35,943 bases of DNA from Mycobacterium sp. 1465703.0 (GTDB taxonomy: Bacteria > Actinomycetota > Actinomycetes > Mycobacteriales > Mycobacteriaceae). A program made the translations under genes and the position numbers. The stretch spans positions 1 to 35,943 of the forward strand of contig NZ_LZKU01000190.1 of the NCBI RefSeq assembly GCF_001672975.1, in the 5' to 3' direction. Of the stretch, positions 8,397 through 16,427 are shown piece by piece (position 1 is the stretch's first letter; each line of letters begins with the position of its first letter). The notes under the pieces were generated by a model. That model worked only from the letters and a program-made list of their open reading frames with translations, was not told where the DNA came from and did not search any database.

Positions 8397-9527
8397 TCAG
8401 CGCCACCGTTTGCCGATCCATTGGGCGATGGTGTCGGCCTGCTCGCTGCGTGCCCCCGGGGTGGTGAAGTAGTGGTCGGTGTCCACCGAGGCCTGTGTCT
8501 TGTCGGTGCCGGCGAGCGCGTCGAAGATGCGTTGGGCGTCGGAGGGAAACACCCCGGTGTCGGCCTCGGCATTGATCACCAGTGCGGGACAGCTGATGCG
8601 GGACAAGTGCGGTTCGGCGCGGGTCTGCGCCACCCGCAGGCTCCACATGCTCAGCCAGTTGCGCAGTGTGCAGGCCGCCGCGATGCCGTACGCCGAACGG
8701 TTCGCCTTGGCCGGGACGCCCGCGTAACACATGTTGGGAGCTCGCTTGGTGGGCTCCATGGTGGGGTCGACCATCCGGGGATCGGCCCAGGTCCGCATCA
8801 CACTGAACGGACGATCGGAAAACCCGGCTGCGCGAACACGTTTGAGCTCCGTTTCGGCCCAGTCGGTGATGGCGTGGTTGCGCGCGGTCTGCGCGTTGCG
8901 GTAACGGGCGAGGAATTCCGGTGAGTAGGCCGGACCGTTGCGTTCGTTGAACAGGTCGAGGTCGGGGTCGGTGGCAACCGGGTCGTTCTCGTCGACGACG
9001 GCGGCGTCCATCCAGGCGGTGAGCACCTCCGGGCGCCCGGGATGGGCGGCGGTGGCCACATAGCCGTCGGCGGGCGGTAATTCGGCCAGTCCGGCCGCCG
9101 GACGCATTCCGTCCAGGGGAGTGACGTTCGGTTCGACGGCCTGTGACTGGTAGGCCGCCATCAACGAGCCGCCGCCCGAGTTGCCCAGCAGCACAACGGT
9201 GTCCACGCCCTGGACGTCACGCAGCCAGCGCACTCCGACGCCGATGTCGACCAGCGCGTGGTCGAGCAGAAAGCTGCTTTCAAAGCCGCGAAACCTGGTG
9301 TTCCAGCCGAGAAATCCGATGCCGCGGGTGGCCATGTAGTCGGCGAGGTAGTGCTCGGAGAAATCGATCTGATAGTGGGTGGCGATCATCGCGACTTTGG
9401 GTTTGCGTCCCACGCCGCGGTAATAGAGCCCCTGGCACGGATGCCCGCCCGCGCCGGCCCGGCCCGCCGTGGGCGACGGCAGCCCGATGAATTCACGGAT
9501 GACTCCGGCACCGGTGCGACGAGTCAA
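8397..9527 (-). CDS. alpha/beta hydrolase (Rv0272c-like)
   Basis: Predicted 376-aa cytoplasmic alpha/beta-fold hydrolase. The nucleophile elbow is GNSGG with Ser117; the acid is probably in INAEADTG and the catalytic His in VDTDHYF near the C-terminus. The preceding oxyanion region is around WNTRF. A TTG start at 9527 is chosen because GGAGGA lies about eight bases upstream and because the resulting length matches Rv0272c (377 aa); the open frame itself runs to 9701 but overlaps the upstream TetR gene. The gap to tetR is only 14 bp, so the two are probably one transcript. Substrate unknown; the fadE6/fadD2 setting suggests an acyl thioester or ester. Confidence 0.82.
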   Translation of the reverse strand: MTRRTGAGVIREFIGLPSPTAGRAGAGGHPCQGLYYRGVGRKPKVAMIATHYQIDFSEHYLADYMATRGIGFLGWNTRFRGFESSFLLDHALVDIGVGVRWLRDVQGVDTVVLLGNSGGGSLMAAYQSQAVEPNVTPLDGMRPAAGLAELPPADGYVATAAHPGRPEVLTAWMDAAVVDENDPVATDPDLDLFNERNGPAYSPEFLARYRNAQTARNHAITDWAETELKRVRAAGFSDRPFSVMRTWADPRMVDPTMEPTKRAPNMCYAGVPAKANRSAYGIAAACTLRNWLSMWSLRVAQTRAEPHLSRISCPALVINAEADTGVFPSDAQRIFDALAGTDKTQASVDTDHYFTTPGARSEQADTIAQWIGKRWR

Positions 9528-9541
9528 TTCAGCGGTCCTCC

Positions 9542-10177
9542 TCAGCCATAGATGGCTCGGTAGTAGATGTTGGCCAGGGTTCGGATGCAGGCCTGATCGT
9601 CGGGTTCCTCCGAACGGGTCCCCCCAAGCTGGATGTAGCAGAACTGGTTGAACATCGCCACGATCGCCTCCGCGATGAGCCGTGGGTCGTCGTCGCGGCA
9701 ATAGCCTTCGGCCTGGGCGCGCCGGACTGAGTCTGCGATGAAAGATATTGGCACCTCGCAGATTTCGGCCCAGTACTGGGCGAAGTCGTCGTTGATCATC
9801 GCCAGCTGGAACACGCCGATCATCTCGGCCAACCGGTGCCGGTAGGTGTGCCAGTGCGCGGCGGCGGCGGCGTGGGCGCGCTCACGATCGGACAGGCCAT
9901 GTTCGGTCACCGGCAACGCGCGCTCGTTGGCCTCGTCGCGGAAGCGCTGCGCCCACTGACGCACCATCGCCTCTTTGGAGTCGTAGTAGTTGTAGAAGGA
10001 CGCCGCCGAACGTCCCGCTTCCGCGGCGATGTCGGCGATGGTCGTCGCCAGGACGCCTTTGCGCGCGATGACCGTTCGGGCGGCCGCATCGATGGCGGCC
10101 TGCGTCCGCCTGCCGCGAAGGGTGGGCAACTCGGCGGGCCGGCCGTCCCGGCCGGCAGCGCACGCCGCGCTCGACAC
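9542..10177 (-). CDS. TetR-family regulator (Rv0273c-like)
   Basis: A 211-aa TetR-type repressor. The N-terminal helix-turn-helix is clear: RRTQAAIDAAARTVIARKG, then TTIADIAAEAGRSAASFYNYYDSKEAM. The C-terminal ligand domain is helical. GTG 10177 is preceded by GGGAGG. It is divergent from the VOC-fold gene at 10273, and an imperfect 10-bp inverted repeat lies between them (10201-10222), a probable operator. It likely controls itself, the hydrolase downstream and the divergent gene. Synteny: Rv0273c. Confidence 0.88.
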   Translation of the reverse strand: MSSAACAAGRDGRPAELPTLRGRRTQAAIDAAARTVIARKGVLATTIADIAAEAGRSAASFYNYYDSKEAMVRQWAQRFRDEANERALPVTEHGLSDRERAHAAAAAHWHTYRHRLAEMIGVFQLAMINDDFAQYWAEICEVPISFIADSVRRAQAEGYCRDDDPRLIAEAIVAMFNQFCYIQLGGTRSEEPDDQACIRTLANIYYRAIYG

Positions 10178-10200
10178 TTACGCACCTCCCTGGGCGAAAA

Positions 10201-10222
10201 CTGAAACTGATGTTAGATTCAG
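10201..10222. promoter_or_regulatory. candidate TetR operator palindrome
   Basis: Arms CTGAAACTGA and TTAGATTCAG match at 8 of 10 positions when inverted, with a 2-base centre. The site lies 24 bp upstream of the tetR start and 50 bp upstream of the divergent VOC gene. Position and symmetry fit a TetR operator; binding is inferred. Confidence 0.55.
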
Positions 10223-10272
10223 ATTTGGATCTTGGCCAGGATCGTCAAGCCGGGGACCGAGGGGAGCCACCG

Positions 10273-10854
10273 ATGATCAAGCCGCACAACACCAACTCGG
10301 AATTCGAACTCGGCGGGATCAACCATGTCGCGCTGGTGTGTTCGGACATGGCCAAGACGGTCGACTTCTACACCGATATCCTCGGCATGCCGCTGATCAA
10401 ATCGCTCGATCTACCCGGCGGCGCGGGTCAGCACTTCTTCTTCGACGCCGGCAATGGCGACTGTGTGGCCTTCTTCTGGTTCGCCGACGCACCCGACCGG
10501 GTGCCGGGGATCTCCTCGCCTGGTGCCATTCCCGGCATCGGCGACATCACCAGCGCGGTGAGCACCATGAACCATCTGGCCTTCCACGTGCCGGCCGAAA
10601 GGTTCGATGCCTACCGTCAGCGTCTCAAGGACAAAGGGGTGCGGGTCGGTCCGGTGCTCAACCACGACGAAAGCGCCATGCAGGTGTCGGCGACCGTGCA
10701 TCCCGGCGTCTACGTGCGCTCGTTCTATTTCCAGGACCCGGACGGCATTACCCTTGAATTTGCTTGTTGGGTCAAGGAATTCGAAAGCGGCGATGCAAAG
10801 GCTGTGCCCAAGACCGCGGCGGACCGCCGGCCACCGGTGGGTGCCGCCCGCTGA
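10273..10854 (+). CDS. VOC/glyoxalase-fold protein (Rv0274-like)
   Basis: A 193-aa vicinal-oxygen-chelate protein with two beta-alpha-beta-beta-beta modules. The first starts at GGINHVALVCSDM (H18), the second at MNHLAFHV (H101/H105) and ends with GITLEFACW (E162); these are typical metal-ligand positions. It may be an extradiol dioxygenase-like or lyase enzyme; the reaction cannot be assigned. ATG 10273 follows GAGGGGAG and gives the same length as Rv0274; the upstream ATG at 10210 lacks a ribosome site. It is divergent from tetR and probably under its control. Confidence 0.85.
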   Translation: MIKPHNTNSEFELGGINHVALVCSDMAKTVDFYTDILGMPLIKSLDLPGGAGQHFFFDAGNGDCVAFFWFADAPDRVPGISSPGAIPGIGDITSAVSTMNHLAFHVPAERFDAYRQRLKDKGVRVGPVLNHDESAMQVSATVHPGVYVRSFYFQDPDGITLEFACWVKEFESGDAKAVPKTAADRRPPVGAAR

Positions 10855-10877
10855 TTCGACCAGGCCGAGATGTTTTG

Positions 10878-11426
10878 ATGACCGACGGCATTCTGACGGA
10901 TGAGCAGATCGCGGCGCTGACGCCCGAGCAACGGCGGGATCTGATCACCCGACTCGAGCAGCCGCTGGGCGACGTGATCGACCCGGAGTTTCTGGCGCGG
11001 GTGCGACGCATCCGGTTGAGCTTGATGGTCGGCGGTTCCATGGCGATGGTTCCCTGGCTGGGGTATCTGTCCGTGACGCTGCCGGAGAACTACGTCGCCC
11101 ACAACTGGCCGATCACCTGGGTCGGCTTCGACGTGCTGCTGGTCGGGTTCATGTTGACGACGGCGGTGCTCGGCTACCTGCGCCGTCAGCTGTTGGTGCT
11201 CGCCGCCTTCACCACCGGCGTGCTGTTGATCTGCGACGCGTGGTTCGACCTGATGACCGCCGGTCCCAAGGACATCTGGCTGTCGGTGATCACGGCGCTG
11301 TTCATCGAGGTGCCATTGGCTGCATTCATGATCTTCAGCGCGCAGCGTATCACGCGGCTCACCATGATGCGCTTGTGGTTGTTGCACCCGGGCATGCGGC
11401 TTTGGCAGCTACCGCTGTTCCCCTGA
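10878..11426 (+). CDS. four-helix membrane protein, function unknown
   Basis: A 182-aa protein. The N-terminal 55 residues are polar (ILTDEQIAALTPEQRRDLI), followed by about four hydrophobic helices (around 55-72, 83-100, 107-125, 137-155). I do not recognise the family. ATG 10878 begins 24 bp after the VOC gene in the same direction, so co-transcription is likely. The Shine-Dalgarno site is weak (GAG eight bases upstream). I do not recall a counterpart at this site in H37Rv. Confidence 0.7.
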   Translation: MTDGILTDEQIAALTPEQRRDLITRLEQPLGDVIDPEFLARVRRIRLSLMVGGSMAMVPWLGYLSVTLPENYVAHNWPITWVGFDVLLVGFMLTTAVLGYLRRQLLVLAAFTTGVLLICDAWFDLMTAGPKDIWLSVITALFIEVPLAAFMIFSAQRITRLTMMRLWLLHPGMRLWQLPLFP

Positions 11427-11433
11427 GGCCGTT

Positions 11434-11452
11434 CAGGTTTGGCTCGGCGAGC
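11434..11452. repeat. 19-bp direct repeat, left copy
   Basis: CAGGTTTGGCTCGGCGAGC, identical to 14715-14733. The right copy lies in the 3' end of the tetR gene at 14682; the left copy sits downstream of the membrane-protein gene. The two copies flank the acyltransferase pair. Confidence 0.85.
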
Positions 11453-11466
11453 CGCCGAAGTCGCAA

Positions 11467-11598
11467 TCACGCGGTGAACTGAGCGACCTCATCGAGCAGC
11501 GAGGTTCGCTGATTGACGAGCGCGATCCCGAATTCCCGGGCCTGGCTAGCAAATTCAGCAAACAGCCTGCCCGTGAACCGCGAATGAAACAATTTCGG
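11467..11598 (-). pseudogene. 3' gene remnant (44 codons) on the minus strand
   Basis: An open minus-strand frame of 43 residues plus stop has gene-like composition (FTGRLFAEFASQAREFGIAL, then LVNQRTSLLDEVAQFTA) but is blocked upstream by a TAA and has no start signal. Past its TGA the same frame reads LAEPNL in the 19-bp repeat, the residues used in the TetR gene at 14682; its LVNQRTSLLDE also resembles LVDQLAALLDE of that TetR tail. It may be a decayed partial copy of the tetR 3' end or the tail of another lost gene. Confidence 0.4.
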
Positions 11599-11823
11599 TT
11601 AGTTGTTGCATTCGACGTCTGGGTGCACTACCGTCGACGCCAGCGTTCACAGGGGGTGCAAAGCGACGTCATAGGTTCGGCTCCTGACATATCGGGAAGC
11701 ACGTCGCAAAGATTTCAGCCTAATGGGGATTGGTGCTGCGCGAAAAAAGCCATGCACGAATTGCCTTGTGCCACTTGATGCGCGCAAGCCAATTCGACAT
11801 CGGCAGAACGAGGACTTAAGCAA
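11599..11823. other. intergenic region upstream of papA-like gene
   Basis: No believable coding sequence. It should hold the promoter of the acyltransferase pair. GAGGA at 11810-11814 serves the ATG at 11824. No clear operator was found. Confidence 0.5.
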
Positions 11824-13284
11824 ATGGTCTCGCTTGGCAACATCAACGAATGGCAACCGCCGTATGGTCCAGTCACCATGTGGATGGCCGCACCTAGCTC
11901 GTATGACGCAGCCCGTGCTGCGCCACGAAGCGCTCTACCTCCGAGCTATCAACAGGCGCAACATCTTTGGGCCGCCCACCACGGTGAGGTCTTGCACAGG
12001 CAACTACCGCGTCTGATGATCGTGGCGTGGGACATTCCCGGTGTCTGTGACGTGCCGGCGATGACGACGGCGATCAACGCCCATGTCCTTCGGCACGACA
12101 CCTATCACAGTTGGTTCGAATTCGAGGACGGCGTCATCGTGCGCCGCGCAATCGACGACCCAGAAGCAATTGACTTCGTCCCCATGGCGTGCGGACATAT
12201 GACTACCGAAATGGTACGCACACATGTCTTGACGAGCACTCCGGGAACTCTCGAATGGGGTTGCTTCACATTCGGTATCGTCCAGCACGCCGACTATTTC
12301 AGTTTCTATGCCAGTGTCGACCACCTGCACATCGACGGCCTGTCCGCCGGCCTTATCTTTCTCGACATTCATTTGACATATCAGGAACTCGCGCAGGGTG
12401 TGTATCGACATCAACCAGCACCGCCGCCTCAGGTCAGCAGCTATCGCGACTACGTCGCGCGGCAGCGGGAGACGGTTGCGAGCTTGAGCCTGTCATCTCC
12501 GGAGATAAAGGACTGGATCGCGTTCGCCCGCGACACCGACGGCGAATGGCCGAATTTCCCGCTGCCGCTGGGTGATACCTGGGCTACCAGCAAAGGCGAC
12601 TTGTTGACAGTCGAGTTGTTGGACGCGGCAGACACGGAGACTTTCGACGGCATCTGCGCTGCGGCCGGAGCCAGGTTCATGGGCGGAGTTCTAGCGTGCA
12701 CCGCGTTGGCCGAGCGCGAATTGACCGGCAGCGAGACGTACCACGGATTTACGGCCAGGGATACCCGGTTGCCGGGCAGCGAGGCGATGACGGTGGGTTG
12801 GTTCGCCCGCCTGATTCCGGTCACGGTGCCGACCGCGGGCGGTTCATTCTCCGAGGCAGCCCGGGCGGCCCAGAAGTCGTTCGACGCCGCCAAGGTCCTT
12901 GCCGATGTGCCGGTTGAGCGTGTCTTCGAATTGGCATCACCCGAAGAATTGGGGATTAAGCTGCCCACGCGTCCGCCGATGATGTTGTCTTTCCTCGATT
13001 TCCGGAAGATACCGCTCGCCGGGTTGTGGACAGAGACGAATTGGGGCACCTACGGCGACAATCTGTCGCACGGTGGCATCAACATGTGGATCAATCGGCA
13101 AGCCGCAAGCACCACAGTGACGATCTCCTTTCCGGACAACGAGATAGCGCGCGAGTCGGTGCACCGCTACATCGCGGCATTGACCCGGGCGTTCGCGCGC
13201 GTCGTCAAGAACACCCCAGATCAGCCGGGCGTGGTTGCACCCCAGCAGGATTCGGATGGGCTTTACGCCCTCACGGCGGAGTGA
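11824..13284 (+). CDS. PapA1/2/3-type acyltransferase
   Basis: A 486-aa condensation-domain-like acyltransferase of the polyketide-associated protein (PapA) family. The catalytic HxxxDG is intact at H167-D171-G172 (context VDHLHIDG). Family landmarks recalled from M. tuberculosis PapA2/PapA3 are present in order: PPSYQQAQHL, RHDTYHSWFEFE, TFGIVQ, FPLPLGD, GARFMGGV, ALAERELT, GWFARLIPVTVP and MWINR. Relatives move acyl chains from a polyketide synthase or acyl donor to trehalose (sulfolipid, diacyl or polyacyltrehalose). No PKS, FadD or MmpL gene is next to it, so donor and acceptor are unknown. It starts an apparent two-gene operon; the partner begins 25 bp downstream. Confidence 0.88.
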   Translation: MVSLGNINEWQPPYGPVTMWMAAPSSYDAARAAPRSALPPSYQQAQHLWAAHHGEVLHRQLPRLMIVAWDIPGVCDVPAMTTAINAHVLRHDTYHSWFEFEDGVIVRRAIDDPEAIDFVPMACGHMTTEMVRTHVLTSTPGTLEWGCFTFGIVQHADYFSFYASVDHLHIDGLSAGLIFLDIHLTYQELAQGVYRHQPAPPPQVSSYRDYVARQRETVASLSLSSPEIKDWIAFARDTDGEWPNFPLPLGDTWATSKGDLLTVELLDAADTETFDGICAAAGARFMGGVLACTALAERELTGSETYHGFTARDTRLPGSEAMTVGWFARLIPVTVPTAGGSFSEAARAAQKSFDAAKVLADVPVERVFELASPEELGIKLPTRPPMMLSFLDFRKIPLAGLWTETNWGTYGDNLSHGGINMWINRQAASTTVTISFPDNEIARESVHRYIAALTRAFARVVKNTPDQPGVVAPQQDSDGLYALTAE

Positions 13285-13309
13285 GACGAGAGCGAGTGGT
13301 GGCAAGAAA

Positions 13310-14707
13310 ATGAGCAATGTGCTGGATCTGGCTGATCAGACCCTGTTTCTAGGCGAGCGAGCGACACAAACCACCAGCCTGCTGCAATGCATCTGGGTAT
13401 ACGACCGCGCGGTCGACGTCGACGGTTTGCAAAAGTTCCATCACCATCTTGGGCGGGGGCGGTTACGCCGCCGTATCGAACGATCCCCACTGCCGTTCGG
13501 CCGCCATCGGTGGGTATCGCCTGGCGATCCGCGGCAACTCGAGATCGTCGCGACGCCCCGGCCCCGTGATGAACTCGACGACTGGTGCAGCGAACAAGCC
13601 GATACGCGACTGGATGCCGAGCACGGACCGGGATGGCACCTCGCGGTGCTCCCGTTCACCGACGGCGGTGCGGCGGTGAGCTTGGTCGTCACGCATTGCC
13701 TCATCGACGGCGTCGGGTTATGTGAAGCGTTGGCGGACGCGGCGAGCGGCCGCGACGACGCCGTCGACTGGCCTGCCGCGGCATCACGCCGGCGGCGTCG
13801 GGCGCTGCGCGAGGACGCACGCCAAACCGTAAGCGACACGCCGGATATCGTTCGCGCCGTCGGCGCGGCGGCACGAATGATCGCGCACAGCCGCGGCGAT
13901 GCCGCGTCCGCCGGGCCCGCACTCAAAAGGCGACCGGCCCCGCCGACCGGACCAGACCAGCCGGTGATTCTTCCCATGGCGACCGTGTTCATCGACGCCG
14001 AGGAGTGGGACGCCCGGGCAAGCTTCTACGGGGGGACCGGGAACGCGCTGCTCGCGGGACTGGCGGCCCACCTCGCCCGGCGAGCGGGGCGGGTCGCTGC
14101 GGATGGCTCAGTCACCGTGGCGATGCCTTTGAATGAGCGTGCCCCCGGCGATACTCGCGCCAACGCAGTGACCAACGTCGACGTCACCGTCGATCCTGTG
14201 CGTGCCACCACGGACCTGCGCGAGATTCGCGCCGCAACCAAGCAAGCGATGCTCCGCAATCGAGACGTGCCCGACGAGCGGTGGGCACTGCTGCCCTTGG
14301 TTCCGCTGATCCCCAAGCGGCTGTTCAGGCGGATGATCAGTGTGGCCACCGGGAACGCAACGGCTGTGGTGTCGTCCAACCTGGGTGTGATCGACCCAGC
14401 CGCCAACCGGCCAGACGGTGCAGACGCCGACTACTTCGCGATGAAGTCGTTCTACCCGGGCGTGACCAAAGAAACGATGCACCGCACCAACGGGGTGCTG
14501 GCGTTGTTGTCGGGAAGAATGCACGGGCAGGTCTTCGTCTCGTTCCTCGCATATCAGCCGGGCCGCGCCAACTCCAATGATGAGCTGCGACAAGGTATTG
14601 CGAGTGCTTTAAGCGAGTTCGCGCTCACCGCCACGACAGCCTGGTCCACGGGGTCTGAGCAAGAAGGCCCGACTCGCCGCCCTAGCGATCTGTCGCTGTT
14701 TCGGTGA
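13310..14707 (+). CDS. divergent HxxxDG acyltransferase
   Basis: A 465-aa protein with the condensation/acyltransferase signature HCLIDG at H129-D133-G134 (context VVTHCLIDGVG). It differs clearly from the upstream PapA-like protein and resembles the broad WS/DGAT-condensation superfamily; the later segments VTVAMPLNERAPGD and AVVSSNLGVID fit the latch and floor regions of that fold. ATG 13310 follows GGTGG; the longer open frame from 13235 would overlap the upstream gene. The 3' end overlaps the convergent tetR gene by 26 bp. A paired role with the PapA-like enzyme in making one acylated lipid is inference. Confidence 0.75.
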   Translation: MSNVLDLADQTLFLGERATQTTSLLQCIWVYDRAVDVDGLQKFHHHLGRGRLRRRIERSPLPFGRHRWVSPGDPRQLEIVATPRPRDELDDWCSEQADTRLDAEHGPGWHLAVLPFTDGGAAVSLVVTHCLIDGVGLCEALADAASGRDDAVDWPAAASRRRRRALREDARQTVSDTPDIVRAVGAAARMIAHSRGDAASAGPALKRRPAPPTGPDQPVILPMATVFIDAEEWDARASFYGGTGNALLAGLAAHLARRAGRVAADGSVTVAMPLNERAPGDTRANAVTNVDVTVDPVRATTDLREIRAATKQAMLRNRDVPDERWALLPLVPLIPKRLFRRMISVATGNATAVVSSNLGVIDPAANRPDGADADYFAMKSFYPGVTKETMHRTNGVLALLSGRMHGQVFVSFLAYQPGRANSNDELRQGIASALSEFALTATTAWSTGSEQEGPTRRPSDLSLFR

Positions 14708-15335
14708 TGCGGTACAGGTTTGGCTCGGCGAGCTCGTCGAGCAGTGCCGCCAGCTGATCGACGAGCTGGTCCGGTTCGAGTTGGACGTGGCCGGCCAGCC
14801 ACGCGCTGATGGTTTGTCCGACGCCGCCGACCACGAAATGCGCGGCGGCCTTGATCCGTTCGTTCGCCGGGACCTGCAGCGTGTGGCCGACGTGCTGGCC
14901 GGACAGCATGGCGAACAGCGCGCTGGACTCGGCGCGTTTGCGCACGATCACCGGATCGGCCAGCTGCGTGCTGAACACCAGGCGTCCCACCCGGGGGTCT
15001 TCGGTGATGGTCCGCACGATGTCGGCCATGCACGCCCGGGTTTGCTCGGCGCCGGGCACCGCGGCCACCGCCGCCTGTGTGGTGGTGGCCAGCTCGGCAA
15101 TGACCCAGTCGAACACGGCCGCGACGAACTCGTCCTTATCGGCGAAGCTCTCATAGAAGTATCGGGCGGCCAGGCCGGCGCTGCGGCACACACCGCGGAC
15201 CGTGACCGCCGAAATGTTCTGCTGTTCGGCTCCGAGCAAGTCCAGACCCGCGGCCAGCAGCCGGTTACGGCGGGTGGCCAGGCGTTCGGCGGCCTCGACC
15301 CCGCGGTACGGCCGCGCGCTCGACGTCTCGCTCAT
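14682..15335 (-). CDS. TetR-family regulator (Rv0275c-like)
   Basis: A TetR-type repressor of about 217 aa. The DNA-binding domain reads RRNRLLAAGLDLLG, then ISAVTVRGVCRSAGLAARYFYESFADKDEF. The C-terminus is an all-helical ligand domain ending ALLDELAEPNLYR. Start is uncertain: ATG 15335 or ATG 15344, with neither having a good Shine-Dalgarno site; a TAGTGT hexamer just upstream would fit a very short leader. It is divergent from the MpaB-type gene at 15428 and its tail contains the right copy of the 19-bp repeat. The convergent overlap with the acyltransferase suggests that pair was placed next to it secondarily. Synteny: Rv0275c. Confidence 0.85.
   Translation of the reverse strand: MSETSSARPYRGVEAAERLATRRNRLLAAGLDLLGAEQQNISAVTVRGVCRSAGLAARYFYESFADKDEFVAAVFDWVIAELATTTQAAVAAVPGAEQTRACMADIVRTITEDPRVGRLVFSTQLADPVIVRKRAESSALFAMLSGQHVGHTLQVPANERIKAAAHFVVGGVGQTISAWLAGHVQLEPDQLVDQLAALLDELAEPNLYRITETATDR
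14715..14733. repeat. 19-bp direct repeat, right copy
   Basis: Identical to 11434-11452. It lies within the tetR coding region, where it encodes LAEPNL on the minus strand. Confidence 0.85.
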
Positions 15336-15427
15336 GGAAACCATCTTGACACTAACGCTCAGTCGCGACAATATCGGGAAACAGGTGTTCGCACATTAGC
15401 GGACAGAGGCTGCGGGAGGACCTGACG

Positions 15428-16336
15428 ATGGCAATTCACGAGGCGGCGCACCAGCCGATTGGGCACGTCGAGCGGAGAGCCACCGACCCGCCCCGCCCGC
15501 AGCGGCGCCGGCGCCGCCGGGCGCTGGGTATCGACGAGGGCCTGATGGGCGTCGCATTGCTGGCCGGCCCGGCGAACGTGATCATGCAATTGGCTCAGCC
15601 GGGCGTCGGCTACGGCGTGATGGAGAGCCGCGTCGAAAGCGGCCGGGTCGACCTGCATCCGATCAAGCGCGCCCGGACCACCTTCACTTACCTGGCGGTG
15701 GCCACCTCGGGGAGCGACGCTCAAAAAGCTGCCTTCCGCCGAGCGGTGAACCGCGCCCACGCGCAGGTGTATTCGACCCCGGCAAGCCCGGTGCAATACA
15801 ACGCTTTTGATCCCGCACTGCAGCTGTGGGTGGGGGCCTGCCTCTATAAGGGTGGGCTTGACATCTACCGCATGTTCATCGGTGAGCTCGAGGGCGAGGA
15901 TGCCGATCGCCACTATCGCGAGGGCATGACACTGGCCACCACCCTGCAGGTGCCACCGAAGATGTGGCCCGCCGACCGCGCGGCGTTCGACCGCTATTGG
16001 GAAGAGTCGCTCGCCAAGGTGCACATCGACGACGCCGTGCGCGAATACCTCTATCCGATCGCCGCCAACCGCATTCGGGGCGTGACGCTGCCCCGCCGGC
16101 TGCAGCGCCTCTCCGACAACGTCGCGCTACTGATCACCACGGGATTCCTGCCGCAGCGGTTCCGTGACGAGATGCGCCTGCCCTGGGACGCGACCAAGCA
16201 ACGCCGCTTCGACAGGTTGATCGCCGTATTGGCCACGGTGAATCGGTATCTGCCGCGGTTCATCCGGCAATTCCCCTTCAATGTGTTGCTTTACGACCTG
16301 GACCGCAGGATCAAGAAGGGCCGTTCGCTGGTGTAG
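15428..16336 (+). CDS. MpaB/DUF2236-family protein (Rv0276-like)
   Basis: A 302-aa protein of the oxygenase MpaB / DUF2236 family, which includes haem-binding latex-clearing-type proteins. Typical features are the early LMGVALLAGPANVIMQLAQPGVGYGV segment (here split by family landmarks rather than helices), RAVNRAHAQVY and YNAFDPALQLWV. ATG 15428 has GGGAGGA at 15414-15420. The N-terminus has a run of arginines before residue 35. Divergent from the tetR gene, which may control it. Substrate unknown. Synteny: Rv0276, after which H37Rv gene order is interrupted by the zinc-related island. Confidence 0.82.
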   Translation: MAIHEAAHQPIGHVERRATDPPRPQRRRRRRALGIDEGLMGVALLAGPANVIMQLAQPGVGYGVMESRVESGRVDLHPIKRARTTFTYLAVATSGSDAQKAAFRRAVNRAHAQVYSTPASPVQYNAFDPALQLWVGACLYKGGLDIYRMFIGELEGEDADRHYREGMTLATTLQVPPKMWPADRAAFDRYWEESLAKVHIDDAVREYLYPIAANRIRGVTLPRRLQRLSDNVALLITTGFLPQRFRDEMRLPWDATKQRRFDRLIAVLATVNRYLPRFIRQFPFNVLLYDLDRRIKKGRSLV

Positions 16337-16358
16337 CCCGACGCCGGCCGGCACGGGC
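16336..16358. terminator. possible terminator hairpin
   Basis: GCCCG (16336-16340) pairs with CGGGC (16354-16358), and the inner GCCGG/CCGGC can extend the stem with a small bulge. It lies directly at the end of the MpaB-type gene and just before the first Zur-like box. No T run follows. Confidence 0.45.
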
Positions 16359-16368
16359 CTGTTGATAA

Positions 16369-16383
16369 CGATAATCATCTTCA
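16369..16383. promoter_or_regulatory. Zur-like box before PPE2-type gene
   Basis: CGATAATCATCTTCA matches the palindrome TGAAAATCATTTTCA at 12 of 15 positions. It is preceded by TAACGATAAT, the same ten bases found before the znuA box at 26252, which may contain the -10 (GATAAT 16370-16375). It lies 45 bp upstream of the PPE start. Confidence 0.65.
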
Positions 16384-16427
16384 TTAAGCTCCTCAGTCTG
16401 GTAACCCTTCCAGCCTGAGGAGTGCCT

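Noticed and set aside
11584..11778. 64-aa plus-strand frame upstream of the papA-like gene
   Set aside because: No Shine-Dalgarno site, atypical codon use and no recognisable motif.
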